Part shown: positions 43,852 to 52,136 of the stretch, piece after piece
How positions within the stretch are numbered: the first letter of the stretch is position 1
Layout of the letters: each line of letters opens with the position of its first letter
Assembly: GCA_964581355.1 (NCBI GenBank)
Contig: CAZOOA010000004.1
Span: 1 to 64,000 of the forward strand
Length of the DNA stretch: 64,000 bases
Direction of reading: 5' to 3'
Source: CAZOOA01 sp964581355
GTDB lineage: Bacteria; Bacillota; Dethiobacteria; DTU022; UBA8154
Notes under the pieces: generated by a model
The model's input: the letters and a program-made list of their open reading frames with translations, nothing else
The model's database searches: none
Told to the model about the DNA's origin: nothing
Position numbers and translations under genes: made by a program

Positions 43852-45255
43852 CTAAGTCTCTTTTTTTATTTCAGGTGAATTTTTTTCTTCAGAGGTATTG
43901 ACCTGTAAAAGACCAAAGGTGATGTCATCCGGAGTATGAAGGGAATGTTCATTGAAGTAATAAAAGTCTTCTTTGATCTCCTGGACAATCAGATGCGGAG
44001 GCAGATAGGCGTTTTCAAAGAATATATTTTCCAGCCGCCCGCTGTACAGTTCACCCTGGTTATTTAATTCTGGCAAACCATCGGTACTGAATAGTATGGT
44101 TGCTCCTGGCGCAAGCCGGATCCTTTTGACCTGAAAATTATTCAACTCCGGGTTTATGGCCGTCAAAATGGGGAGGCCTTTACTGGAGAGCTTTATCCTC
44201 TCACCGTCAGCAAATTGAACCAGGGGAGAGGTCTGAAAGCCTGCACCGGAATAAGCCAACACCATGGTTTCCAGGTTAAGTACAGCCACAAAGATGCAGA
44301 TCATGTATTCTTCCGGGAATCTTTCCCGACGGTACTGCCGGTCCAGGTGGTGTAAAACTTTCCCGGGACATAAATCCTCCGGCTTCAAGCTGGCATAACT
44401 GTCAATGGCCTCCTTGACAAACACACTCAGCATGGCTCCATCCAGTCCATGCCCCATGACATCGGAAAAGTAAATAACCAGCTTGTCCCCTTCTTTGATA
44501 AAATTGTAGGAATCGCCGCCGAGCATGGTAGCTGGTTGATAATAGGTGGCGATAGAAAGCCCTTCAATCGATGGAATACTTGCAGGTAAGGTCCGTTCAT
44601 GGATCGATTTAGCCTTTTTTACTTCTTCTTCCAGTTGGTGGTAGAGGTGCTCCAGTTTACGGTTATAGGCCGCGTTCTTTTCTTCTGCTTGTTTTTGTGC
44701 ATCAATATTAATCAGGTTCATAATGAGTTTTCTTCCATCTTCGTCTTGCTTCCCCTGTTCTTCCCCTTTTAGTATCCGGGCTTCCATCCGGACATGGACA
44801 GGTGCTCCATTCTGGACGAAAAGTCTTGCCTCCAGCCTTTTCCCTTCTGGTTGCTTAAAAAGGGCGCGATAACGGGCAAGAAACAGCGCCCGATCAGCTT
44901 CTATTAAAAATTGGGAGAAGCCTTTCCCTTTTATAGAAGTGATCTTCTGGCCAATCATGGTGCAGAAAGTTTCGTTAGCGTCAAGAACCATGCCCTCTGA
45001 GTTCAAAAGAAGGTACCCCACAGGCGCCTGGTGAAAAAAACTGGAAAAGCGGTCCCGGGAAAGGATCAATTCTTTTTGGATTTGCTTGAGGTCTTCATTT
45101 TGTATTTCCAGCTCTGCCTGGTAAACCTGCAGATCATGGATGAGCTGAGCCATATCCTGGTTATGTATTATATCAGGGACAAAGCAGCCTGTGCCAATCA
45201 GGTCTTCTGCCCTGCGGCGCAGCTGTTCAGCTTCATTTTTCTTGCTATCTTTCAT
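43852..45255 (-). CDS. PAS-SpoIIE phosphatase (paralogue 3, no kinase domain)
   Basis: The ATG at 45255 is chosen for a GGGGGG-type site 8 bases upstream (an alternative at 45285 overlaps the previous gene by 4 bases). The 467-residue protein has an N-terminal helical segment, a PAS domain (about 65-190), a coiled coil and a SpoIIE phosphatase domain (about 225-460). Motifs are GGDSYNFI, YFSDVMGHGLDGAML, FSTDGLPELN and PDDITFGLLQV. Unlike the two relatives it lacks the C-terminal HATPase domain. It follows the CheB-CheR-PAS fusion gene directly and is probably co-transcribed, so it may carry that sensor's output to a STAS protein. Confidence 0.92.
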   Translation of the reverse strand: MKDSKKNEAEQLRRRAEDLIGTGCFVPDIIHNQDMAQLIHDLQVYQAELEIQNEDLKQIQKELILSRDRFSSFFHQAPVGYLLLNSEGMVLDANETFCTMIGQKITSIKGKGFSQFLIEADRALFLARYRALFKQPEGKRLEARLFVQNGAPVHVRMEARILKGEEQGKQDEDGRKLIMNLINIDAQKQAEEKNAAYNRKLEHLYHQLEEEVKKAKSIHERTLPASIPSIEGLSIATYYQPATMLGGDSYNFIKEGDKLVIYFSDVMGHGLDGAMLSVFVKEAIDSYASLKPEDLCPGKVLHHLDRQYRRERFPEEYMICIFVAVLNLETMVLAYSGAGFQTSPLVQFADGERIKLSSKGLPILTAINPELNNFQVKRIRLAPGATILFSTDGLPELNNQGELYSGRLENIFFENAYLPPHLIVQEIKEDFYYFNEHSLHTPDDITFGLLQVNTSEEKNSPEIKKET

Positions 45256-45281
45256 AAAGGGGTCCCCCCTTCCCCTTGGTT

Positions 45282-48200
45282 TCAAGAAGAAATCACCATG
45301 ATATTGCCAATAACCTTTTCCACCCGACCATCCTGCATGACAACCTCTGCCCTGGTGCGAATCCGTTTCCGTCTGCCTTCAAGGTCAGTAAAATCACACT
45401 CCAGGTCATAGGGTTCGCCTGTTTCACAGGCCTTTTTGAAGGCATCCCGGACTGCTTTCCTGTCTTCCTGATCATAACATTCCAGGCTTTTTTCTATATG
45501 TTCACCGGAACCGGGTTGAAAACTTTCAGGGTCAAAACCATGGATCCGGTATACCTGGTCCGTCCAGTACATTTCCTGTTTATCCACATTCCATTCCCAC
45601 CCCCCGACTCCTGTTAAGCGTTGAGTGGTGTTCAATATGTCTGTCTCCCGCTGCAGGTCCTCTTCAATTTGTTTCCGTTCGGTGATATCAATGGCCAGTT
45701 CAAAGCGCACGTCACGACCATCCGGCCAGCGGATCATCTGGTCCACAATCTGGTAATAGCGTCTGTTGACCGGGTTGTAGTGCTCCCACCTGTAAGGCTT
45801 GTAATGCATCTGCTTGATGACCGGGTTGGTGCAAAAATGGCAGGGTTCAGAAAAACCCTGGAGTTCTTGGTAACAAATTCCACCCACCAGATCTTTCCCA
45901 AAAGCTTCCTGGGCGGTGGTATTGGCATAAAGGATCTGGTATGTATTGAAGTCTATCACATAAATAATATGGTCAATGCTGTTGAACATGGAAAGGAGTT
46001 GGGCATGCCTCATCTGCAGTTTTTCTTCACTTCGCTTGATCGGGCCAATGTCGGTGAAAGTTAAAACAGCCCCCGATGTCATGGAAGAACCGCCGATATT
46101 GTACGGCATTACCCGCATGAGAAACCACCTGCCATCCAGTGTGCGGACCTCCTTTTGCCGGGACTCACCAATTTGCACAACCTCTTCAATCAGGTAAAAC
46201 GGCTCAACTCCTTCAAGCTTATGCCGTAAGTGAGCCACAGGCCGGCCCACATCCGATTCCTGGATATGAAAAATATCGCCAACCTCTGAAGTATATTTAC
46301 GAATATCCAGGTTTTCATCCAGGAACAGGGTTCCAATATGGGTGGCAGCGATCAGGTTGTCCAGGTCGTTGGTTATTTCCGTTAGCTCCATAATTTTGCT
46401 TTGATACTCGGCATTCACTGTATGCAGCTCTTCATTTACCGACTGAAGTTCTTCATTGGTACTTTGTAGTTCTTCATTGCTGGCCAACAGTTCTTCATTG
46501 GTGGCCTGAAGTTCTTCGTTGGAGGTTTCCAGTTCCTCTATGGTCGCCTGCAAGTTCTCCTTGGTAAATTGAAGCTCCTGCTCCAGGTCGTTGATCCGCT
46601 GCTCGGCTTCCTTGCTGACGTCATATTCCAGGGCCCCTTCATTTACAGATTCTTGATTGTATGTCTGGTGAGGCATTTCTTGGAAAAATACTGCAGCCAG
46701 GGCTTCCTGTCCCTGTTTCCCGGGAAGGCGCTTTATGTTCAAGTGCAACAGACGGGACCCTTCCTGCTGGGGCAGGCGAATATTATTATACTTAATTTCC
46801 TGGCTGTCTTGAAACACTTTTTGTAACCCTGTAGCCAGGGGAATGGCCAGTTCTTTTACCACCATCCTGGTGATGTCATTAATAATTTTTCCGGGTGGAA
46901 TATATAAAATCCCTTCGGAATGACCTACAAGATGCAGAAGTTCCATCCGTTCATTTACTACGGCCGTTAAAGGGATATATTCTCCAGATAGGGACTGCAG
47001 CAGACGTTCCTGGAGGCGTTCCTCCTCTTGCACCCCCAGAGGTTGGGCACCCCGGTAAATCGCACCATAGCCCTGTCTTGTCGACGACATATTCGTCCCT
47101 GCCTGCTGTAACCGGGGTCCCTCAACTGGAAGACGTTTTTTGCCCAGGGAACGAAAAATTTTATACCTGTGGTGCATTATTTCAAAATACTCTTCCATCT
47201 CTCCCGGCGTTTCGCTTTCACCCAGCAACAAGATGCCTTTTTGCTTCAGAGAAAAATTGAACGATGTCATTACTTTTTGCTGCAATACCGGTTGCAGGTA
47301 GATTAACAGGTTGCGACAGCTTACCAGGTCAATATTTGTGAAAGGTGGGTCTTTGACCAGGTTGTGCTGGGCAAAAACCACCATCTCCCGGACAAACCTC
47401 TGCACCTGGTAATGCTCGCCTTTATGGAGAAAATACTTGGTTAAAAAACCGGGTGGCAGGTCTGCGGCAATACTTTCCGGGTAAAGACCGTTTCCTGCAA
47501 ATAGCAGGGCATCCTTATCAATATCTGTGGCAAATATTTTAATATTAATAGGCTGCTTGATGCGATCCATGCATTCCCTGGCCAGGATGGCCAGGGTGTA
47601 AGCTTCTTCTCCCGTGGAACACCCGGCAACCCAGAAGCGGATTTCCCGGTCTGCCGTACCACGCAGCAATTCAGGCAGAAATGTGTTACACAGCTCTTCA
47701 AATACTTCCTTATCCCGGAAAAAGCTTGTAACCCCGATAAGCAGCTCACGGTATAATGTTGTCACTTCGCCCGGGCGCTCTTCCAGCATCCTAACATACT
47801 GGTCCAGTTCATTAACCTGGTTCACAGTCATCCTGCGCTCAATGCGCCTGGATATTGTACTTTCTTTATAGAGGGAAAAATCAACCTTGGTCTGCTCCCG
47901 CAAAAGAGCAAATAATCGCGCCAGGATGTCTTCGTTGGTAAACAGTTGCCGGGCCTCGCTGTTTCTGACCATGGGGCGCCTGGAAAACGATAAAAGCCTG
48001 GAAGGCATCTCATGGGGTGGCAGGACCACATCGGCAAGCCCGGTCGAAATTGCGGCCCGGGGCATTCCGTCGAACTTGGAAGACTCTTCGCTTTGAACCA
48101 TAATCATCCCACCGGCTTCCTTGACGGCACGGAGACCCCGCACACCATCGCTTCCTGTCCCGGAAAGAATGACGGCTACAGCTTTTTCTGCCTGATCATC

Positions 48201-48587
48201 AGCAAGAGAGCGCAAAAAAACATCGATGGGCAGGTTCACACTTCTTCTGGGATCGATTTCTTTCAAAAAAAGCTTGCCCTGGAAAATGGCGAGCTGCTTT
48301 CTGGGAGGAATAAGGTAAAGGGTGTCTGGCTCTACCAGCATACCTTCTTCAGCCCGCAGCACCGTCATCGATGTCCGTTTGGCCAACAACTCTACCATCA
48401 TACTTTTGTAATCCGGGGACAAGTGCTGCACGATAACAAAAGCCAGGCCGCTGCTGGGAGGCATATGTGAGAAAAAACTGTCCAGGGCTTCAAGGCCTCC
48501 CGCAGAAGCACCAATCCCTACGTAAAAAAGAGGTCTGCTTTGCTCCAAATCTGCTTTAGTGCCCTCGTTTTTTTGATTATCCATCAT
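45282..48587 (-). CDS. CheB-CheR-PAS fusion protein
   Basis: The 1101-residue protein joins a CheB methylesterase domain (about 20-200) to a CheR methyltransferase domain (about 225-480), a long coiled coil (about 650-735) and two or three PAS domains to the end. CheB catalytic residues are visible in GASAGGLEAL (Ser), VQHLSPD (His) and SGTGSDGVRG (Asp). CheR shows GVTSFFRDKEVF, FWVAGCSTGEEAYTLAI and FATDIDKDAL. The coiled coil has a regular NEELQATNEELLASNEELQ pattern. One PAS has a Cys-containing CYQELQGFSEPCHFC motif. Such fusions are not tied to classical chemotaxis and probably modify another sensor. GGGGGAGATGG precedes the start. Confidence 0.93.
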   Translation of the reverse strand: MMDNQKNEGTKADLEQSRPLFYVGIGASAGGLEALDSFFSHMPPSSGLAFVIVQHLSPDYKSMMVELLAKRTSMTVLRAEEGMLVEPDTLYLIPPRKQLAIFQGKLFLKEIDPRRSVNLPIDVFLRSLADDQAEKAVAVILSGTGSDGVRGLRAVKEAGGMIMVQSEESSKFDGMPRAAISTGLADVVLPPHEMPSRLLSFSRRPMVRNSEARQLFTNEDILARLFALLREQTKVDFSLYKESTISRRIERRMTVNQVNELDQYVRMLEERPGEVTTLYRELLIGVTSFFRDKEVFEELCNTFLPELLRGTADREIRFWVAGCSTGEEAYTLAILARECMDRIKQPINIKIFATDIDKDALLFAGNGLYPESIAADLPPGFLTKYFLHKGEHYQVQRFVREMVVFAQHNLVKDPPFTNIDLVSCRNLLIYLQPVLQQKVMTSFNFSLKQKGILLLGESETPGEMEEYFEIMHHRYKIFRSLGKKRLPVEGPRLQQAGTNMSSTRQGYGAIYRGAQPLGVQEEERLQERLLQSLSGEYIPLTAVVNERMELLHLVGHSEGILYIPPGKIINDITRMVVKELAIPLATGLQKVFQDSQEIKYNNIRLPQQEGSRLLHLNIKRLPGKQGQEALAAVFFQEMPHQTYNQESVNEGALEYDVSKEAEQRINDLEQELQFTKENLQATIEELETSNEELQATNEELLASNEELQSTNEELQSVNEELHTVNAEYQSKIMELTEITNDLDNLIAATHIGTLFLDENLDIRKYTSEVGDIFHIQESDVGRPVAHLRHKLEGVEPFYLIEEVVQIGESRQKEVRTLDGRWFLMRVMPYNIGGSSMTSGAVLTFTDIGPIKRSEEKLQMRHAQLLSMFNSIDHIIYVIDFNTYQILYANTTAQEAFGKDLVGGICYQELQGFSEPCHFCTNPVIKQMHYKPYRWEHYNPVNRRYYQIVDQMIRWPDGRDVRFELAIDITERKQIEEDLQRETDILNTTQRLTGVGGWEWNVDKQEMYWTDQVYRIHGFDPESFQPGSGEHIEKSLECYDQEDRKAVRDAFKKACETGEPYDLECDFTDLEGRRKRIRTRAEVVMQDGRVEKVIGNIMVISS

Positions 48588-49017
48588 AATCCATCTCCCC
48601 CACTCGTTGCAGGTAATCCTATTAAGATGATGTGTAAAAATGTATTATTGAAAAGCAATTGGCAATTAATAATTTATGCAAAATAGTTCTACATTTACCT
48701 GCAAACTCCTGCAGTTCTATAAAAAAAATAAATAAGGCCTGTTGCTTATGATCATTAATTTTACCACTGCTTTGGTAATTACTCAGCGCTATTTGTAAGC
48801 GAAGTTGCGGGGACGGTTCTCGCGCTTTCCCTGTCGGTCCTCCGCTGCGCTCCGGAAGCGCGAGAACCGTCCCTTTGCTTCCCGTCCCCCTGCTTTCAGT
48901 TTCCACAATTTCCACATCCTTCCCAATGCCCCCCACTGCTGCTACGGCTAGTTATCAACAACATGGTTTTTTTAAGCATACCAGTTACCTGCTGTGTTAA
49001 CTTGTTTTGGGCTCAAT
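48588..49017. other. Intergenic region upstream of the CheB-CheR gene
   Basis: This stretch should contain the promoter of the CheB-CheR fusion and also holds palindrome copy 2. No coding frame with a plausible start was seen. Confidence 0.4.
48797..48881. repeat. Long imperfect palindrome, copy 2
   Basis: The left arm (48797-48832) and right arm (48852-48881) pair through GGGACGGTTCTCGCGCTT and its complement, around a loop. The sequence is clearly related to the palindrome at 21590-21673, but several stem bases differ in both arms together, so pairing is kept. TTATCAACAACATGG follows at 48953, as TTATCCACAACATGG follows copy 1. Confidence 0.8.
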
Positions 49018-49060
49018 AATAAGAAAAGCGACAGGTTTTGTTCTGACACCACTGTCGCTT
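49018..49060 (-). terminator. Terminator of the transglutaminase-like gene
   Basis: On the minus strand AAGCGACAG pairs with CTGTCGCTT (49026-49060) around a 17-base loop and is followed by TTCTTATT. Confidence 0.7.
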
Positions 49061-49069
49061 ATTCTGGTA

Positions 49070-49100
49070 CAGGTTCAGGTTCAGGTTCAGGTTCAGGTTC
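49070..49100. repeat. Hexanucleotide tandem repeat (five units)
   Basis: CAGGTT is repeated five times. On the minus strand it reads as five Glu-Pro codon pairs in the same frame as the upstream transglutaminase-like gene, beyond that gene's TAG stop. Confidence 0.9.
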
Positions 49101-49121
49101 AATGATTAGTAATCGCACTTG

Positions 49122-50198
49122 CTAACGACCAACCAGGCTTTCATTCCAGGTAACGCCTAACCGGCCTCCATGAAAAGAGACTTTTATCGATTGATCCATG
49201 TAATTTTGGGCAATATACCCCTCACTGTCAAAAACATGGAAATAATCCGGTCCATTGTAGATATCCATTGTCGGATCAACAGGCAACCATCCCCTCTCAG
49301 TGCAGTAATACTCTGCCCAACTGTGACGTAGTCCTGTTAAAGGAAACTCTTTCCCAGGGTCGAGCTGGAAGATATCTCCACTTCCTTCAGGGTCGGCATA
49401 GCCATTTACCACCCGGGCTGGAATGCCTGCAGAGCGGCTTAGAGCCACAAAAAGTGAAGCATAGTCCAAGCATACCCCCTTCCCGTGCTGAAGGGCAGAA
49501 AGCGCTCCTTTGTTCCGGTATGGCGACTCAGACTCGTAATTCATGTGCTCCAGCACGAAGGCATAGATTTTTTTCAGTTTTTCCTTTTCCTCAGAAGCAT
49601 CTCCAGTTATCTTTCTAACAGCAGCCTGTACCAGGTAATGGTCACTTTCAATTTGTGGGGAAGGTTCAAGGTAAACCTGTAGATCACCGGGTTCAGTAGG
49701 CTCCTGCAGCTGATTGGCATCGGATATGCCCGAAAGAATAGTATACTGAAGGGTGATCTTTTCACTCTCTCCAGGAGACAAATGTGGAATTTTCACTGTT
49801 AAAGCTCGTCCCCCCAAATCTCCTGGCTCAACCACTGCTGTGTGGCTAAATTGCTCGGAGAGCAAGTGCTGGTAAGGTGAATCCAGTTCAGAGAGTAAGG
49901 GTATTTCTACATTAATGTTTTCCGAGGGTTCACTGTCCTGGTTGACTATCTTTACTTCCACCTGAAGTTCCCGGGAAGAACTTTTGTTTACCAGGGCCTT
50001 GATTTGATGATCACTTTTTAGCGGTTGAGCTGCAGCCTGTTCCAGCCGCTCTTCCATTGTTTGGCCTTGGATGGCTAAAGAATTAGCAGGAAGGTTCAAT
50101 AAATCTGGCACTAACAGGCAGAAAGTTGTTACAACCAGGAAAAGAACGAAAAAAACAGGCTTGGAAAGGAAATCCTTTCTATTTTGCTTTTGTGTCAT
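49122..50198 (-). CDS. Secreted transglutaminase-like cysteine protease/peptidase, c-di-GMP riboswitch-controlled
   Basis: The ATG at 50198 has GGAGGG 7 bases upstream; 358 residues. A signal peptide or signal anchor lies at about residues 12-40. The middle (about 50-185) is beta-rich and unassigned. The C-terminal half is a transglutaminase-like domain with catalytic Cys in GKGVCLDYASLFVALSRSAG, His in LRHSWAEYY and Asp in LPVDPTMD. Proteins of this superfamily cleave or cross-link proteins outside the cell; LapG, a relative, is a c-di-GMP-controlled adhesin protease. The frame ends in TAG, but stays open for 18 more codons including five Glu-Pro pairs. The 350-base leader contains two c-di-GMP-I riboswitches and a strong promoter. 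Confidence 0.88.
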   Translation of the reverse strand: MTQKQNRKDFLSKPVFFVLFLVVTTFCLLVPDLLNLPANSLAIQGQTMEERLEQAAAQPLKSDHQIKALVNKSSSRELQVEVKIVNQDSEPSENINVEIPLLSELDSPYQHLLSEQFSHTAVVEPGDLGGRALTVKIPHLSPGESEKITLQYTILSGISDANQLQEPTEPGDLQVYLEPSPQIESDHYLVQAAVRKITGDASEEKEKLKKIYAFVLEHMNYESESPYRNKGALSALQHGKGVCLDYASLFVALSRSAGIPARVVNGYADPEGSGDIFQLDPGKEFPLTGLRHSWAEYYCTERGWLPVDPTMDIYNGPDYFHVFDSEGYIAQNYMDQSIKVSFHGGRLGVTWNESLVGR

Positions 50199-50235
50199 AG
50201 CTTGTCCCTCCAATTTGAAAGAGGGACCGACGGGC

Positions 50236-50268
50236 CAAAAATACCCCGACTTTCTACCGGGGCAAGGT
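50236..50268 (-). terminator. Expression-platform terminator of riboswitch B
   Basis: Read on the minus strand, CCCCG pairs with CGGGG around GTAGAAAGT, followed by TATTTTTGG. It lies between riboswitch B and the start codon at 50198. Confidence 0.75.
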
Positions 50269-50280
50269 ATTACCCTGTCT

Positions 50281-50378
50281 TCGGCAGCCTGGCAATCATG
50301 GTCCGATAAACGGAAGTTAGATCCATGGCTTTGCGTCCCGGTCTTTCAACCGGTTTGCCCTTGTCGGTCAGGTCTTTC
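50281..50378 (-). ncRNA. c-di-GMP-I (GEMM-I) riboswitch B
   Basis: On the minus strand the conserved core GGGCAAACC, a GAAA tetraloop hairpin (GGTTGAAAGACC), then GGGACGCAAAGCC are in correct order and spacing. The second arm ends GCCAGGCTGCCGA, matching the GGUAGxGGG-type closing half of the class. It is the downstream member of a pair. Confidence 0.9.
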
Positions 50379-50390
50379 ATTTATAATCCA

Positions 50391-50423
50391 AAAATAAAGC
50401 GTCTACCTGAAAAGGCAGACGCT
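50391..50423 (-). terminator. Expression-platform terminator of riboswitch A
   Basis: On the minus strand an 11-base-pair stem (AAGCGTCTGCC with GGTAGACGCTT) closes a short loop and is followed by TTTATTTTT. It separates the two riboswitches. Confidence 0.88.
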
Positions 50424-50443
50424 TGTCGCAAACAATACCTGAA

Positions 50444-50541
50444 GAACCGGCAGCTGGCTGGCATATGCGGTTTTACCGCAACAGCCCCTTTAGCTTTGCG
50501 TCCCTACCTTTGGGTAGGTTTGCCTTTGCAGTTCATGTGCT
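50444..50541 (-). ncRNA. c-di-GMP-I (GEMM-I) riboswitch A
   Basis: On the minus strand the core AAGGCAAACC, a hairpin CTACCCAAAGGTAG, and GGGACGCAAAGC are present, followed by a second stem (TGCGGTAAAACCGCA) and the closing GCCAGCCAGCTGCCGG. It is the upstream member of a tandem pair controlling the transglutaminase-like gene. Confidence 0.9.
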
Positions 50542-50553
50542 TATATTTTATTA

Positions 50554-50582
50554 ATCATACACTGAAATGCATATAATGTCAA
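50554..50582 (-). promoter_or_regulatory. Strong sigma-A promoter of the riboswitch leader
   Basis: On the minus strand TTGACA (50577-50582) and TATGAT (50554-50559) are separated by exactly 17 bases. Transcription would start near 50547, a few bases before riboswitch A. Confidence 0.85.
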
Positions 50583-50625
50583 GAATTTTGCTAAAATCTT
50601 TTCTTTCTCCTGTCATATTGCTGTT

Positions 50626-50937
50626 TTAAGTTCGCAAGTAGCGTTTTTTCTTATTTGTTTTGTTTTTATTTGCTGAACCTGAACTGGAGTTGTTAAGCCC
50701 CTGCAAAGTATTCTTCGTTCCTGAATAAAGGCCTACTGCTGATAAACCGGCAATTATTCCGAAAAATACTGCTTTTTCGGGTTCACCCGGTGCCAGATAA
50801 TAAAAACCCGAAAAAACGCCAAGAATCAACGCGATGATAGGCGAATATTTATTAGGAACCCCTGTCCTTTTTAACAGTTCAATTATGCCCATAATTACCG
50901 GGACAAGCGCTACTCCATAAACAGATAATTCATTCAC
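50626..50937 (-). CDS. Holin-like small membrane protein
   Basis: A GTG at 50937 is chosen because GGGAGGGA lies 6-7 bases upstream; the longer frame to 51099 has no ribosome binding site and includes a terminator hairpin. The product has 103 residues: MNELSVYGVALVPVIMGIIE and two further hydrophobic segments (SPIIALILGVFSGFYYL, KAVFFGIIAGLSAVGLYSGT), then a Ser/Asn/Lys-rich tail (NKNKTNKKKRYLRT). The pattern fits the phage-holin-5/Hol44-like group. No other phage gene is near, so a domesticated role or general membrane function is possible. Confidence 0.7.
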   Translation of the reverse strand: MNELSVYGVALVPVIMGIIELLKRTGVPNKYSPIIALILGVFSGFYYLAPGEPEKAVFFGIIAGLSAVGLYSGTKNTLQGLNNSSSGSANKNKTNKKKRYLRT

Positions 50938-51011
50938 TGCAGTCCCTCCCCCGTTCTTTTTGATTAATTTAAGTATATTTCCCTGGTTTTTTAAAAAGAC
51001 CATTGCAGCAA

Positions 51012-51060
51012 AACAAAAAGCAGGAGAAAACCTGTGAGAAGGTTTCTCCTGCTTTTTGTT
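51012..51060. terminator. Long bidirectional terminator
   Basis: AACAAAAAGCAGGAGAAA pairs with TTTCTCCTGCTTTTTGTT with one bulge around a short loop. Both strands carry suitable T tracts. It separates the flhB-like gene from the holin-like gene. Confidence 0.85.
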
Positions 51061-51095
51061 GAAGGGATTTTCATTATATACCTTTATGGTTCCGG

Positions 51096-51383
51096 TCATT
51101 TTTTTCTTTTTTCAGATTGCCTGGAGTCCAATTCCAAGATATGGGCCAGCAGAACAGCAACAGCTTCATAAAGGTCTGGTGGAATTTCCTGCCCCGGGTT
51201 TAGCTTGCGCAAGGCCTGGGTAAGGGATGGATTGTTTTCCACGGGGATTTCATGCTCCTCGGCAATATTGATAATGCGTTCGGCGATGCGACCATCACCG
51301 GAAGCAACGATTACCGGAGCCCTGTCTTTCTCTCGCTTGTACCGCAGTGCTACAGCCTGTTTGATCTGCTTTTTCTCCTTCAT
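51096..51383 (-). CDS. FlhB C-terminal-domain homologue (YlqH-like)
   Basis: The 95-residue product reads QAVALRYKREKDRAPVIVAS, then RIAERIINIAEEHEIPVENN, PSLTQALRKLNPGQEIPPDL and YEAVAVLLAHILELD. This is the cytoplasmic domain of the flagellar export component FlhB without its membrane part, as in Bacillus YlqH. The N-P-T-H autocleavage motif of FlhB is replaced (ALRYK directly follows QAV). The protein may modulate flagellar export or substrate switching. It follows the ylqG-like gene by about 30 bases, as in Bacillus. The start at 51383 (MKEKKQ) or 51392 is uncertain. Confidence 0.85.
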   Translation of the reverse strand: MKEKKQIKQAVALRYKREKDRAPVIVASGDGRIAERIINIAEEHEIPVENNPSLTQALRKLNPGQEIPPDLYEAVAVLLAHILELDSRQSEKRKK

Positions 51384-51413
51384 AACCCTCAACTTCCTTA
51401 GCGATATGCATGA

Positions 51414-52115
51414 TTAAACTCTTTCATCCAGGACATGGCTAACCTTAAATAAATCCCCCAGGATCTCTTTTTTTTCCACAGGAGTTATTAATTCCCAGGG
51501 CTTAATCCTGACATTAACTTGTACTTCATGAAGCACCAGAAAAAGGATTTTTTGAATCTCATCCAGCGCCTCATGCAAATCTTTGCCCTGGTCTTCTGAT
51601 TCTGCCAGTAAATGTAAATAGTAAACTCCGTGCTTCCTGGATATTCTAACAATAATTAAGCCAAAGTTTTGGGTTTCCACGGCAAAGTCAAGAACTACCA
51701 CTTCTTTTGTTTCTGTTTCGGCTTTTTCTTCCTCTTGCCTTTCTTCCCTGTCTTCGTAATAACGATATAGCAAAGGATAGGGAATACCATAAGAATTTTG
51801 TACAAGCATGTGCTGCGTGGGATAACGGCTGCCTTCCTGAATAATCGGTTCAAAAGATCGTGCCAGCACTCTATAAAAAAACTTGCCCTCTTTCATCCCT
51901 TTAAACTGGAGCATCAAGTATTCGCCTTTTTTCACAGGCACATCAATCCTGGCAGTAAATGTTTTTCCTTCCCAGCGTAATAGAGCCAGCTCAGTTTTCG
52001 CTTCTTTTACGTGGGCAACCAGCCTTTCAGGTAAATTTTGCTGCTGGCCTGATGCTTTGTCTTTCCTGATGGCATCGTTGACAAGCCAGGGTATACTGTC
52101 CCAACCAATTTTCAT
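51414..52115 (-). CDS. YlqG-like protein (FliK-related C-terminal domain)
   Basis: The 233-residue protein has no membrane segment. The N-terminal half includes ELALLRWEGKTFTARIDVPV and a GEYLMLQFKG strand, and an acidic linker (EDREERQEEEKAETETKE) separates it from a C-terminal beta-rich half (VVVLDFAVETQNFGLIIVRI). Its place immediately before the YlqH-like gene, its size and the strand pattern suggest the ylqG family, related to flagellar hook-length proteins. It is shorter than the Bacillus protein. GAGGGAAC precedes the ATG. Sequence-based assignment is weak; gene order gives most of the support. Confidence 0.6.
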   Translation of the reverse strand: MKIGWDSIPWLVNDAIRKDKASGQQQNLPERLVAHVKEAKTELALLRWEGKTFTARIDVPVKKGEYLMLQFKGMKEGKFFYRVLARSFEPIIQEGSRYPTQHMLVQNSYGIPYPLLYRYYEDREERQEEEKAETETKEVVVLDFAVETQNFGLIIVRISRKHGVYYLHLLAESEDQGKDLHEALDEIQKILFLVLHEVQVNVRIKPWELITPVEKKEILGDLFKVSHVLDERV

Positions 52116-52136
52116 GCCAGTTCCCTCATTTTCAAT

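Noticed and set aside
49070..49124. Pyrrolysine read-through at the transglutaminase TAG
   Set aside because: No pylTSBCD genes or PYLIS-like context seen; simple nonsense or coincidental open frame is likelier.
50626..50937. Prophage, suggested by the holin-like gene
   Set aside because: No endolysin, structural, integrase or attachment-site sequences nearby; genes on both sides are housekeeping or flagellar-type.
50938..51099. Longer N terminus for the holin-like protein
   Set aside because: It would include a strong bidirectional terminator hairpin and has no ribosome binding site, whereas the GTG at 50937 has a good one.
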